Below, piece after piece: positions 34,501 through 49,500 of a DNA stretch of 64,000 bases. A program made the translations under genes and the position numbers. Each line of letters starts with the position of its first letter. Within the stretch, counting starts at the first letter, position 1. A model generated the notes under the pieces. It worked only from the letters and a program-made list of their open reading frames with translations, searched no databases and was not told where the DNA came from. This DNA comes from Pterobdella sp. o SKG-2022 (taxonomy: Eukaryota; Annelida; Clitellata; Hirudinida; Piscicolidae), in the NCBI GenBank assembly GCA_964035795.1, contig OZ038320.1, positions 28,801,855 to 28,865,854 of the forward strand, read 5' to 3'.

Positions 34501-37500
34501 CTTGATCTTAAAACGTGAAAATTTGACTAGATTTTTGTCATTTTGATATGATTTTCAAATTTTTGGAACTGATTTTAATTTAACTAAAATATCATATTTC
34601 TTTTTTTAAAAATGGAAATATAATAAAAAAAATGTATTAACAGTTCTATAATAAATTCATAAAAATTAATTTGTAAATAATTAACTTGATAATCAACTTG
34701 GCTAGATGTTTGAATGCAAAAAACGAAATAATAATGGCTAGTTATGATTTTTTGGGCCTAAGATATATTCAACATAGAACCACTATTTTCATTGAAATAA
34801 GCTTCTAATCAAAAACCTTATAGTATTGATTGGGTTAAAAATATTTCAATATAGTCGATACAAATTATTTCTTAAAATCTATAAATCGCCAGCAAGTTCT
34901 TGCGTTTTATAATGGCTAGCATGTATAAAATGTTATTTTTCTTGGTTTACTTTATCGATGTCCATCCGCATTATTTCGATTGTTTTATCGAGACTATCAT
35001 AATTTGTTTTTTTGCTTCAATTCTTCTGTATCAGCAAGCAGCTTCAGAAGCTTAAAATGATTTATCTTCAAAATCACATCTGAATTCAATTTAAACTCTC
35101 ATAAAACCCATCTACAAGTTGTATTTTAGTGGATAAAACTTCGAATTTATAAAATTTTTAGGTCGCGACTGATATAAGATTGAAAGCGAGTGATAAAAAA
35201 CCAAAAAGCTTGAACGCCCCGTTGTTAATGATATTGGGGTGACCTATTTGGAAGGCAAATGGAAATGTAAACTTTGTGTTTATTGTGTTTATTCACCAAG
35301 CACTTCAATTGCATGAAGTGCTTGGTGAAATGCAGTTATTTCATGCCTCTAAAAGCTTCGCTCTTTTTTATTAGTAGGATTTTTAGCGAACATTTTTTAA
35401 ATAAAAAATGCTACATTATAAAAGTGGTTTTATTTTTAAATTTTTACTAGTATTTTGATAATTGGAGTAGATATCAAAAGTTTTTGGTTCTCAGATAGAA
35501 ACCATTGAAAATTTATTCACAATGTTTTCAAATAAGTGTTTTAGAAAGTGTTGGTAATTTATGTTTTTTTTTCGGCAAAGATTATGGGCGTAATCAAGTT
35601 TTTGACGTACAAATTGATTGGCTTTATCAAAAGGAATACTTTGTCAACATCATTATGAGTATGAATGTAATTATTTTTGAAAAATGATTAATGAAAGATG
35701 AAGAAAAAAGGACGTTTCATACAGATTAATGACAATGATGATCTAATTACATTCATTTTGTTATCGTTCTTCCCCAGAATATTTTAAATCAATTAATAAT
35801 TTAGACAATTTATTTTAATAATTTTAGAAAAAGTTTGAGCTTTAAATTCGGTATTTCATCTTATTTTTAAATCGAATTTTAAAAGCTTTCTTAATAACAC
35901 TCATCACAGCTCAAAACTAATCGGCTGTTAGCTCCCAAGAAAAAAATTCCAAAAAATTAATTCAGGAAAAGTTTAGAATTGCAAATTCTCTCGAAAATTA
36001 GAGATTGCAATGATATTCTGGCTTCTATTCAAAGCGTGTTCATCCAGTCATAAATATCTAAGAAGAGGTTAAAAGCCGAATTGGCCCCCTTATTAACATG
36101 CTTTCTTATTATGTTCAATGGGAGACATTTTTCAAAAAATTTTCCCACTAGATTCAAAGTTTTAAAGCGGTTAGATAAACAACGTATATTCAGTCGTGTT
36201 AACGAAAGCGTTTAAAAGATTACATGCAAAAATGATGGAAAAAATGTTTTGTCAAAAAATCTATAATTTAAGATGGTCCAATGTCAGTGAGAAATTCCAT
36301 GCTCAATAATGAAATAAGCTTTCATTAGAGGTACAAATAGTTATATAACTAGTTGCATATGGTTTTCACAAATATCCCATATGAAAATATACAATATTTG
36401 TTTATCAACAATAGTTGGTTAATGAAACCAAATAAAAAACGACCATTTACATGTAACATTGGCCACTTCATTGAAAATTATCGTAAAAAACTTATCATTT
36501 AATGAATGGAAAATCAAAAACCTTGAAAAAAGCTGATTAAAAGAATGTCTGCTGTGAAGGAAATGCATAATTAAACGATAAATTAAACACTTTAAAAAAG
36601 ATGTCACGAGAATTATAATAAAACATTGTAATTGCCTTCGAAATGTTCAGATAATCGTCGATATTTGAGCTTCGTTGGCTTCATTTGGTGGCCACGCAAC
36701 CAAGATAAGAGATGCTGAAAACCAGCAAAACTTTGCAATTTCAAAAGTTCCTCACTATAATCATTTATACTTTAATTTATATTTCTATGTTTTTCAGTTA
36801 ATTTTTTTTATTTTACTCTTGACTAGCTCAAAACTGAAAAACGCCATATGAAAATTTCTACGGATATTTTTCATTTTTTTACTTGCTCCACAGACAAATA
36901 TTATGTTTGCAACTATTTCATGAAATAATTTCACTACTAGCATAAATATTCTGTTTTTATGCAAAATATTCCAATACGTGTTTTCAATAAAATCTTCGCA
37001 TACGCATCATGGTCAGATTTGATTCCAAAAAATCTCAAAATTTATACTTTCAAAAATTTCAAAATTTTATTTTCAAAATATTTAGAAAATCTTCACCACA
37101 CGCGAGCTACTAGTTGCATGTGAATAAAAGGAAATGTTTGTTCTAATGGAACATAAACGCTAGAAGGGTAGAATTACGAAAGATTCTTTTCATTAATACT
37201 CAAGCTATAAATACAAAATTAGAAAACAGGTATTGTTTTTTGATAGTTTATTAGTTCATATATTGAATACCGAACGCATTTAATAGGTGTTTTTATTTGA
37301 TTTACGTCAAAGAAAAACTAATAAAAGTGAAATTGAAAAGACTTTATTAACTCAAATTATTAATTAAAACTGTTGTCATTCTGAAGATGTTAAAATTTTT
37401 ATTGACATTTGTTTTATGAATAAAAGGTGTGAGTGCTTTATGCTGTATCATTAATTATCCTTAAAATTTTATGGCTAGCCATTGGTCACAAGATGCTCAA

Positions 37501-40500
37501 AATTTACGTTTAATTTAATAAACGTGCTCCAACTGAAAAAACATATTTTATCATGAAAACCCTCCTTAATATTGCTGGTATGCTTGTTTATGCTTGAAGA
37601 AAAATGTTAAAACCATTTGTACAAAAACGTTGTAAAAAAGTCGGAACACTTTTATAGATGCAAAATCACAATATAGAATGAAGTAACGTCGAAACGAGTG
37701 AAGCGTGAAAAGTTATAAAATGAAAAACTAATTGAATTTGAAAAAGTAGATTAAAGGTTGTGTGGAAGTGGCTGGAGGTGCCTCAATCGGAGCGATAAAC
37801 TGCATGAAAACGTTGGCAATTGCAATATACTTCTCCTGCTGTGTATACATCGTGAGCTTAAGTTCCTAAATCATTATTTTCATCTATTTTTCATTTTAAT
37901 TATAAAAAATTAGTGAAAACGAAAAAATAATTTAATTTTTTCTTTCATCTGATACAAATGGCTGGCTTTTGTAGGTCCTAACTTTTCATGCATACATTTT
38001 TAAAATTTTGAAAACATTTTCACTGGTGGTGAAAAACAATTGTCGAAACGTGTAAATTTAATTATTTCTCAAATCTGGAACAATCATTTAACAATGTTTT
38101 TATTTTAAAATATCCATTTGAGTTTTTTATTTTATTGAACTTTCTAAAATGTTTGTGTTAGATTTAGGTGACTATTTATGAAAGCTGTATTACTCTATTT
38201 GTTATGTGTCAAAATTTCGCAGTTCAAACGACAGTAAACCTTTCAGAATTTACAACGATTTTTATGCATAATAACCAAATAGAACAATCCTTATTAATGA
38301 GAAACATCCATCATTTAATAACCTATATCTCATTTTAAAAATTAGAAAAACTAAGTCATAAGGAATACAAACGATTTAAAAAGTTTGAGAGTAATTATTT
38401 TGAACAGCAAGCCATAACTCGCACCATCACTTAATTAATCTCTAGTTCTGCAAACCTTTGTAAACACAGCATGTTTCTTATCCCACGGGCCCACTATGGT
38501 CCTGTCATAAAATGATCTTCTTCATATCATCTCATTCACTAGAGTTATAGTCATAACTGTTGAAAGGCATAGTGTGATTTTTTTTTAAATTATAGGGTAA
38601 ATTCAAAAAGTGCTTCGAGTTTTTAAAAAAAAAAAAGTTTTCAAAAATAATTTTGAGACAAATTTATGTTTTTCTATTGTGAAATAAGTTGAAATGGGTG
38701 CAAAAGTAGTTTTTTATGTCACCCTCATATTCATAAATTCAAGAGATGGTGTTATTAAACTGAAGAGCTCAACATTACCTTTTCTGGCATTTCCATTATT
38801 GATAGTGCCATTTGAAAAACTTTCAACTCTTGTCACCAGGATGCAAAAAGTCTGGTCTTAACATTTGATAATTAAATTTGAGTAAATAACTTTAAGAAAA
38901 AACCTGACTCTAGCTGAATATATTTGAATAATTTAGAATTATTTTATTTTATAAATTTGTCAATTTTCTCTTTTGAGAAAATTTCTAATGCACACAAAGC
39001 TTTAAAAAAGGTTTTTCAAATTCTGTATTGTAAAAAAGGTAAAAACTAAAAAAAAACTGGAGAAATGGCTCCACAACACAGCAGCAAACAAACGTCGACA
39101 AGACCTGCTTGTAGCTCTAATAAATGGCCCACAAGGCGTCTTGAAGTGAATGTAAGTACGTAAATCTGTTATAATAACTGCCCAAGACGGTAATTTTACA
39201 CAAAAACTACGTTTTCATGTTAGATTTGGTTTTCTTCACAATATACAGGCTCGAAAAACTTTTGAAGTTTGATTTATTGAAGCAAAGCATAAATTTAGCG
39301 ACTTACACTTGAGGAATTCTGAGAATTCAAAAATTAAATCATTATGGTAGAAAAAGGGTAGTTATTTATCTCATTCGAAATAGACAATTCAAAATATTCT
39401 CATATCGTTTTGAAAAAATTTGATTTTAACTTTTCAACACAATTCATTTTATTCACAGATTCAATAGTGTTTGGTTCCTTTTGCGAATCTGAGATTTTCA
39501 AAGCTGTCTGTCCATTGAATCATGTTATTTTAATGACACACGCTTTGTATGGACGTATGAGGATCAGCAGATGCGTCAAAGTGAACTACGGACATGTAGG
39601 GTGTGCCGTGGATGTTTTGAGGCGCATGGATGCGTGGTGCAGTGGAAAGAACAAATGCCTGGTTCCCCTGCCAAACCCCCAACTGGCTGCAGATGATGTG
39701 TGTCCAGGAGATCTCAAATCATACCTTGAGGCGGGGTATCGTTGCGTAACAGGTGAGTTTTGTGGTATTAAATATTTATGTTTAAAAACTATTTGTTTTC
39801 ATTTGTGTAATGACACTTTTTCAAAAAAAAATGTAATAAATTGAAAGAAAAACTTTTGATTTGTTATTAATAATCATAAAGAAGTTTGAAGCCAAAAAAC
39901 AACTTTTTTTGGATAAAAACTAATACCAAAATTTAAGTACTTTGATAATGGAAATTTTTCAATTAAATCCTTAAATCAAGGAAAAAGAATTGAAAAAAGG
40001 TTTTCATAAATTGCGGTGAGATTGAGTAAAATAAATTGTTTTACACATTTACACGCATGATAGATGGCTCGAAAAGTTATGGAAGACTTTGCATTCGATG
40101 AGAAATTTATTTTTCAAAAGGTTGAATGCGGAAAAGAAAGTTTTCACAAATTAATGATCCTTCGATAAATTTTTTTGAAAATTTTCATTAAAACCATAAA
40201 TTAGAATTAAAACTTGGCTTTTTCGGTTGATAAATTAGAAATGAAATATACTTAATTAACATTCCGCAGTATTCTCATATGCGTCTTGCCTTGAAGACCC
40301 TCGTCCATACCTCATTACCTTCAACCAATCCACCAACTCATCGCATTCCAAAGCGCCATTATTGGTGAACTCAGCGATCGAAACAAAAACACTAAATCTT
40401 AACTTTAGTGTTGACACAAGTAATACGAAAAGTGACGAGAGAACATTAAAAATAGCTTCATCAGAAGCAACCAAAAAAGTTTTCCATTCCGAAAGTTCAG

Positions 40501-43500
40501 GAAAAATTGGAAATTTTTCGAACAGAAAAAATCAGATCAAATACAAAACAATATTTATTTACGATCTCACAGGATATCTCCAATACACACCTCTGAAACA
40601 TTGCGATGTCGAGCAACAAACACACATCAACAACCATGATTCTAATAAAAACGTAAACAACAGATTGAGTAGAGAAATAATTGGAAGTCCAAACTTTAAA
40701 GTGAAATATGACAATGCTAAGTTGAATAAGGTTGATATAAAGCACTATTTGGCTCTCCTCGAGAATAAGAATGATATCCTTAGCTCCCCTCATGATCATC
40801 TTAATAATGATATTGCTAATAGCCTATTATCTAAACAAACATTGAGAAAGAAAGAGTCAGAATCATTTAAAAAGCAAAAGAGAATAGTTACGTTTGAGAA
40901 AATAAATGCAGGCGATGTAAAAAGAAAAAATATGCCTAATGATACGGAAAATGTTGCAAGCATCAGAAACAGGATCAAAAATTATGATGCTATGGAAAAC
41001 AATTATAACTATCTTCAAAACAACAAAAAAACTTCTGGAAAAAATAACAGCAAAACCAATCAAGGCAGGGTTTCGGAGAAAAGTGATAAAAGTGATGCTT
41101 ATGATAACGACGAAGCTTTGGACAAGGTATTCGATAATACTTATGTTATATCAGTCCACAAGGAGCAAACTATCCAAATTTCTCTTTACGATTTCATTAC
41201 TGAACATTTTAATAAAATATCTAAACGTCAAATAAGAAATAGAAAAACATGGGAAGACTACAACCCTCACCAGAAGAAACATGTCGAAAAAAACATTGAA
41301 AAAATAACTGAAAAAAATATTGTCAAATTGCCATTAGAATATAATTCAAATAAAAAATGTTTGGAAAAACGAAAAAATTTTTATAAAAAATTAATCACAA
41401 AGCCAAAAAGGTTACTGTGGTGTGTACATATGTACATAAAGTGTTCACTGAGTCAGTTGGAATTAAAAGAACTTCAGTTACAACTGCTACACTTTCAACA
41501 GAATGTCACTAAGAATTATGCCGAAAAAATTAAACTTTTCAAAGAAAAAAGCACAAAAAATCAGAAATTAAGTAATAACGTATTTGATGAAAACAATTCA
41601 CTTCAAGCGAAACTTCACCAACTGTTTACTCATTCGTTCTTTAATGGAACTAATAGCGGAATTTTGAAAAAAATATGGACTAAAAAATATTTTTCCCATA
41701 AAAAGCTTTTGAATTTTTTGTCGCGTATTTTTGGAATTTCTAAAAGCAACCTATCAAATAAGAACCTCGAAATTCAAGCTTGTAACTTCTTAGAATACTC
41801 TTCTCCTAATGATATTCTAGATGTAAAACAATATATGGTTTCATTAAATAATTCTTACAAAATGGAAAACGAAAAACAAAATAAAAATTGTAAAAGAATA
41901 GTTGAAATTTTTACATCGAATTTTATTTTGAAGGCTATAGTGAAGCAACTGAAACAAAATGAAACTGAATTTTTAAAACTGCCATTCGACTCACAAAATG
42001 CATTAATCTCGCGAATTGAAAAAAATTCATGGAATAAAACAACGAAAAAATTAGCATTGAAATTTTACATAAGCAATATGTTATACCAAGTATTATCAAA
42101 CATATCAAGAAAACCCATTTCGCAACCTTTATCGGAAAAAGTCCTGACTGATAAAACAATTAAATCACTTTCTAAGATAATTCAAACAATAGCACAAAAA
42201 ATTTTTGAAGTAAAAAACAATGAAAATAAAAATTTTAAAAGGTCTGCAAATGAACTATTAAAAAATGCATCAAAAAAAAAACATAAACCACAAGGGCACA
42301 AAACCCCGCACTATTCCTCCCCATTTCCAACCATATCTTCCTCCAATACAACCCCCATGGCACTAACAAATGGCATCACTCACAGAACATCACATTTTGA
42401 TACAAACCAATATGTCAATACAGCTTTCCACGGACCAAAAGATGGATTGTTTGAAAGTTTTTTAAACAAAAATATTGAGAATGTAACATTCCTCACAGAC
42501 CAAACTTCAATAAAAACTTTCTCAATAGACTCATTACAGCAGGATGTTGCTGCTTGTGAAGTTTATGGGTATATTTATGAATTATCCCATCAAAAACAAG
42601 CAAATAAAGAAACATTGGTCACAAGAATCTGTGGTGGAAGACAGCGTTATTCTCGTGTGTATACCAGTCTCACGAACCGTATAGTACTCCGTCTTTTTCC
42701 TGGACCTGCTAACCACCGCTATATTGCTGAAACGCACAAAACGAGAAAAGAAAAAAAAATAAAAACAGAAAACTACTTGGTTGAATTCAAAGGTATGTTA
42801 TGATTTTTTCTTCGTGTTCATTTATATTTTGCATTTTTCATTCATAAGAACTTGTAGAAGAAAAGCTGTGAGTTACGGTCTCTGAGATTCTACATATTTA
42901 ATCGATACATTTTGATGTTATAACTTTTGAAGCATTTCTTCTTATTAAACTTTCATTTTTCAAAAATGTTATTTTTATTTTTTGACTCATTCGATGAAAA
43001 TGTGAACTATCCCCGAAGTCGATTGATTTTTAATTATTTTTGAAATAGTTTTTGGTGTGCGTGGACCATTTCAAATAAAAACGTTGATAAAAAACACTTT
43101 TCACAGTTTGGAAAATTATATTAGGTTTTATCACACCATCTTCAAATTTAAAAAATTGAAATCAATTTTTAAAGTCTGAAATGTTTGCAAGATTGAAAAC
43201 TACTGAGTCCTTCGAACCAAAGCTTTTTTGTCAAAAACATGATGTGAAGTTCTTCAATTTAACTTCATTTTCATTCTTTTATGTTTTGAATTTCAAAACC
43301 TATTGATCAAACAGATAAAATTAATTTTAACAGTTTTTTCTAGAATTTATTTTTAATTTTAAAAAACTTCCCAAGTAATGCCGTTTTTAAGAACCAAAAA
43401 GCAATGTTTATTGAAACTAATAATTCCAGCAAAACTCTACATTAAAAATTACCGTTTCAGTTTTATGAATAATAATAATGTCTAAACTCGTTTCCGCATT

Positions 43501-46500
43501 TGTTTTTGTTTATTACAACAAGCTAATAAGTCTTTCATTGTTGTCCTACATAATATATGACGCAGAAGGCAAGCAATACACGCCAATGTTGTGCCCTGTA
43601 ATAGCATAAAATTTCAATTAAAGTTACTTCCAAATAGAAACCTTTGATTGGCGAATCTTTCATTCATTTCACGTTTGAGGAATAATTTGAATCGCTTTAT
43701 AAAGTTTCTCAGTAATTTTTGTGTTTGTATTTTTTATTAATGAAATATCATGTCTTTTTTTTTCAATGAAATTGCAAAAATAATACTCACAATGAATATT
43801 ATTGTTTCAATTAATTATTCTACAACTTCATCATGGATAGTTCTCGATAAACTCAAATTGTTTTTAGGCGCTAGATGAATTAACGGTTAAATAACAACAT
43901 AATAGCAAACTTAGAAATATAACAAACTATGTTAATAATATACAAAAATGCAATTAATCTAATGAAGTAACTCTAAAAAATTTCTATTCAATAACCTTAT
44001 TAAAAAGATTTTAGTATGAACACTAACAACATATATTTCCTCATGGCTCAACCAAAGCTAATAACACTACCAACATGTATATTGTAAACACTAATATTAA
44101 TGATGCTGCATCATAACCCAACCACACTTCCCAGTGAACGGCTGCACTGACTTGGAGGTGGGGACATCGTTATGGGGAAGAAGGGAAGGCAACATCACTT
44201 ACGTCACGTGCAACGTCACCATGGAAACCGTCATCTTCAGTTGTCAAGGAAACATCTGGCTGGGAGAAAAAGTGAATTGCCCCAGCAAACTAAACTCTAC
44301 GAAAAGTGAGTTTTGAAATGACTCACTGGCTGGGTGGAGAATTTTAAACTGGATTTATTGATTATGAAGCTGTGAAAAGCGTTTTTCTTATGAAATCTAT
44401 TTGGATTTTTTTCATTTTGTGGTGAAAACTCGAAATTTTTTAAAAAATTCGGTTTCAAACAGAAACAAATATAAGTTTCGTGTTAAGTGAATGTAAAAGT
44501 CACTTATCAGCACACCAAGCAACCTATTTTACGTTCCATTTACGTTAAATGACTACGTTTTTTAAAGTTTGCGTTTATTGGTGCGTGTTGGCGAGTATTA
44601 CGTTAAACAAATCCTCACGAAATGATTCTAGTTTTGAAATAATCACTAGCCTACAATGGCATGAAAATTTCGAATTTTGTTTTCAAGGTCGATTAATTGT
44701 TGGCATGCATACAGTGCTTTTGCATGTTATAGTGGGATTTGCGTGTTAAGTTTGTTATTTATAAATCTAAAAAGGTATTTATAGATTTTTATGTATTTTA
44801 TTGTATTTTTGAACTTATTTTCTCAATTACCATTGAGAAATTTTATAAATTTCTTTTTAAATAAATATAGAAATAGCTATGAGAATTATTCAAAGTTTTA
44901 CAAAATATATTTCCATGAAGCATGTATATTTCTCTTCATTATACTTCAAAAGATATATCCAAAAAATCATGAAAAGTATTGTAAATAGAAAAAAATGTAA
45001 TAGAACTATAGAAAATTTTAACTATATGGTCAAAAAAAGACATTTGTATAAAAGAGCTGTAGGACGTTGTGTGGATTGTTGTTTAGAAACGTAGTGAGAG
45101 AATTTAACTATACTGTGGTATAAAGAAGGGCCTAAAAGTGTTTGATGGTGAAGTGTTTCATAGAATGGTTATATTATTAACTTGATGGTTGTATCAGTAA
45201 AAGTTTAATTGAGAAGTAATTTCATAAAATTTTTGTGTTGAAGTTTCTATGTGGTAGAGATTTGTAGGAAATGTGGTGTGCGAATTGTGTGTTAAAGATT
45301 TTGTATGAAGTGTTGTGAATGTTTTATGTTGGGTTTTGTAAAGTGGGTGTTGTGTGGACATGTGTTGGATGTTGCGGGAATGTTGTGTTGAATGGTGTTG
45401 TGTAAGAAGTGTTGTATTTTATAGAAGCAAAGGTTTGAGAGATGTGCCTTATTAAAGTTTTTGTGCTCCATTACATCTTCTACATGCTATCTGGATCTTT
45501 AAATAAGCATGGTCTGAAACATTAAACACACCATGTTTTGTACTTTTTTTATGTTTAATTAAAATTTTTTTTTAATCGAAATAACGATTAGAAATTATGA
45601 GTGAGCACGGCTTCATTTTGTTTTTGTCTTCATACAAAAAATTTTTAAATGCTTTCAAAAATTTTTTGATGTTTGATTAACATACCAAGAAGTCACGCAA
45701 TTACCTACGAATTTTGCGTGAAGACTAATTCTGAAATCAAAAACTAATTAATAGATGTAGTTTGAATGAGCAATAATATAAAAAATTAAAAGAAAAGTGG
45801 AATGGAGGTTGTTTAAGCATGTTGATTCAAAAGCCCCCTTCCATAATAGCCTGCAAAAGCAAGCCTAACTACAGCTTATTTGCATACAAAGAAAAGAGTA
45901 AATTTTCATCTAAATTTTATTTATTTTTAAAATTAAATTTAGAAAAAGTTATACGTAGTTTTTTGTAAAACTTGTGAATCAAAAAGATTTTGATTTCAAA
46001 AACTTAAGAAAAAATTTGTTACTTGGTTTCACTTAATTTGATATACGATCTACTAAGAAAGTTTGCATGAACTTTTCATTTTGCTACTCACACTCATAAA
46101 TTTTTATATTTTTTTGCGGAAACAATATATTTAAAAAAACGATGACACAACAAAAATTGTAAGCTTGTGTAGCTGAAAATCACTGATACTTTCGATTTTA
46201 ACTTTCAGCATAAAACGACACAAGCATTTCAATTTATGCATGTAATAAAAAATCATTTCTATGTGGTTTTCACGAAAAAAACTCAATTAATCTAGGAAAT
46301 TAACATAAAAAGCTCAAGCTGATGCATGCGCAAGATGCGATAAAAATTATTTTCAAACAGATAAATTAATAAAACGATCAGACATCAAAGGGACAACACA
46401 TATGAGACAATCCAATAGTGATAATTAGGATGCAGAAAGTCAAGCACTCAAGTCTGCTCTGTGAAGTGAATAATTCATAAGAGAATATAAAAACCCCCTG

Positions 46501-49500
46501 GTTTTAGAGCATGTTCAGTGGCATAGGGTTATCTAAGGTCAGCGAGTGGGTCATATATTCACTACACCAGCTACGAATCAATTATCCTTGCTTTATACTG
46601 TAGCTCCACGCTAAAAAACTCAAGAAAAATCTCCATTCTTTATCAATAATAATATCGTATACTGAACGTATCAACAAAAACACAAAAGCCTATTGACAAA
46701 AACTTCTCGAAGCTTTTTGTAAGACTAACATTATCAAGTCAATAATGTATTTTAGCTTTACAAGAAGCTTTGTAAATCTTTGTTAAAAACTATCTTGTTA
46801 AGCTAATTGGCTTATGTAATTAAATTGTTAGAGTGGTTAACTAATTATCCATAGTAACACAAGTTTGATCTTAAGTTGAAATAACATTTGGCACTTTTTT
46901 TACAGAATTTTAACTTTATCTGTCGCAAAGCGCTCTGAATTAGCCCGAAGGCGCTGTATAAACACCACTTAACTTAGGAATTTTTAATACTTTGATAAAA
47001 ACTGCTTCTATAGTAATAATTGTCTGAAAGTGATTGTCACAAAGACTTATCAAAAAATGAACCATGGAACCAAATTTTAATAGGAGTGTGTATTTTATCG
47101 CATAGTTTCACAAACAGTTTTTCTTGACTGTCATTTACGTTGTGTCTGTGAGTTACACTTGATGTAGGCTGTTTCAGTCAGGGTCTAGATGGTGTGTTTG
47201 AAAACTTTCATTAAAATCTTTAATCAAATTTGAGAAAATATTAGAATTTATGAATACAAGATTTATTTTTAGAATTTTTTGTTGGAAAAAATAGTTGATT
47301 CAATGAATTCGTTTAAGTAAAATGTATTTTATAATGAACTTGATAAACTAGAAACTTGATAAAATTTTACGGTATTTAAATGGAAATTTTTATAGTAAAA
47401 TAATAGAATATTCTCTTAGTTTTTGTTTCTATAAAAAAACTATGGACTCTACAGCTGTAAATCTGAACGAATTTCCGTATAAAAATAATATATATCGTTG
47501 GAGCTAGCAGAAAACCAAAAAATAAAATATATGACACTAAAAATTTAATTAATTGTTATTTCATAGATCAATAAATTAAATATCATCAAGTTAATAAAAA
47601 TAAAAAAAATAAAAACAAAAACTGGAAAATTTTGAGCATTAAAAGTTTTTACTGAACAAATACGAAGCTATATTATAAAACTAGTGTTCGGTGTTGAGTA
47701 ATTTTTTTGTCGCATTTCATTTTTTTTTTCGATTTTTAAAAAATCACTGAATAAAACATCAAATTCAAAATTCATCCAATCAAGTCTTCAATAAACTTTT
47801 AATTGACTGTAGGTTCAGACGAAGTTGGGAAGTCAGTGGAGAGTGTACAACATAGCACCAAAAGAAAACTCAGATATGGTTTGAAGCATTAATTCAAAAC
47901 AATATTTAATAAGGTATACTCAAATTGAATTTGAGTGAATGTTATAAAACTCAATAAGATATAATTCACTCAAAAGGATTTTGTGAGTTTTAAAGATGGT
48001 TTTTACGTAAAAAACTAAAAAACTTCCAAATTTAATTTTGAATGCACTAAGCTTCTCCTTACATTTGAATAAATAAATTTCACTGGAATTGAGCTCAAAT
48101 AAATATATCTTCAATGAATTTAACAATAAAATATAAAAAATCAAATAATTTTACTTGAAAAACTTTATAAAAAGAATTTTAATTTAAATTATTTCATTAA
48201 AATATTCAAGTAATTTAACTAATCAAGCATATTTATTTCAATTTATCACGCGCAAAAAAAGCAACTAAGAAAGAAACTATTATCATTTCAATTGAATAAG
48301 CAAATTTCAGAAATTTTAATTTAGTTACGTTTTGAGTGCAGTCCACACAACTTAGTACAACAAATCCCTCTCCGAGGATGAGCAAAACGTTATCATTCTG
48401 TATTCCTAGAGTTATTATTACTATATCTACGCTTATTCATGCATTTTTAACCAGTAAAAACTGATATATTACTTCATGTACTAAATTTTTATCGACGTTT
48501 TATATATCAACAAAATTTGAACTTACCTTCATTGATCATTTGAAAAAATTTTGCAGCAATACTTGTATGAAAAGCTAATCAAAAATATTTCTCTTAATTT
48601 CTTCACAACGCTGTTGAGGTTTTAAAATAAAGTTTAAAATATACTTTTCCAAAAAATTTGAAAGAAAATTTTCATTAAAAATATTTGAAAAAGATGTGCT
48701 GCAAACAGACATGGGATGTATTGTATTACAATTGATTAAAACTGTTATAAAAACGTATTAAAAAGCTCATGGGGTTTTGAATAGTTGCAGCAAATTTGTA
48801 TTTAATCCCATTTATTATTTTATAAACTATTTTTTTTAGTTTTTTTCAACTCATGCAGATTAGTTCAACTAAGATGAGTTTTTTGAAGCTTTTTACAAAA
48901 AATTTCAAACAGAAATTTATACTTTCAAAATGAAAGTACTTTGTGAATAATTTTTTTTCAAAATTAACAAGTGGAAAACATAGTGTTAAAACGTTTCTAC
49001 ATAAAAATTGAAAAAAATTAATTTTACAATTCAATTAAACTCAGCGTCAATAGCAAATATAACTTCAATCAAGTTCAGTGCATTCAACAATTCTAAGTAG
49101 TCAAACGAATCATTAAAAGTTGGTGAAATGAGTGATTTTTTGATACTTCAAAGGTTTATCAGTGATGATTGTTGTCTCCATCGCTTTCACCATTGGAATC
49201 TTCATTCTGGTCGTTGGTCTGCTCTTCATTAACAGGTAAATAAGTTGTGTAAAATGCAATTCAAAAATAATTTATAACTTTAAAAACAGATAAAAACAAA
49301 ATAGTAGAAAAAAAAACTAGTGGAAAATAAAAGTTCTGAAATACGTTTTGAGAATGACGTTAAAAGGCATGAACTTAGCGTCAAAACTTTTGAGTGCTAG
49401 CTGTTAGAACTGCTACCCTTTCAGGTTACGAAACGGATCAACTTCTTCCTGTCCTTGAGCAAATCTTTAGAGTTTTTTTCATTCTTTTTTTGAAGTAATT

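Noticed and set aside
44549..44749. 66-codon ORF with a signal-like start in the lectin gene intron
   Set aside because: No splice evidence is seen, the composition is typical of the intron, and it is short enough to be chance.
29040..46600. Loosely similar patches near 29.1, 38.5 and 46.5 kb (shared words such as CCTGTCA and ATTCAC)
   Set aside because: The shared words are short and the spacing differs. By eye I cannot show they are copies of one element, and a self-alignment would be needed.
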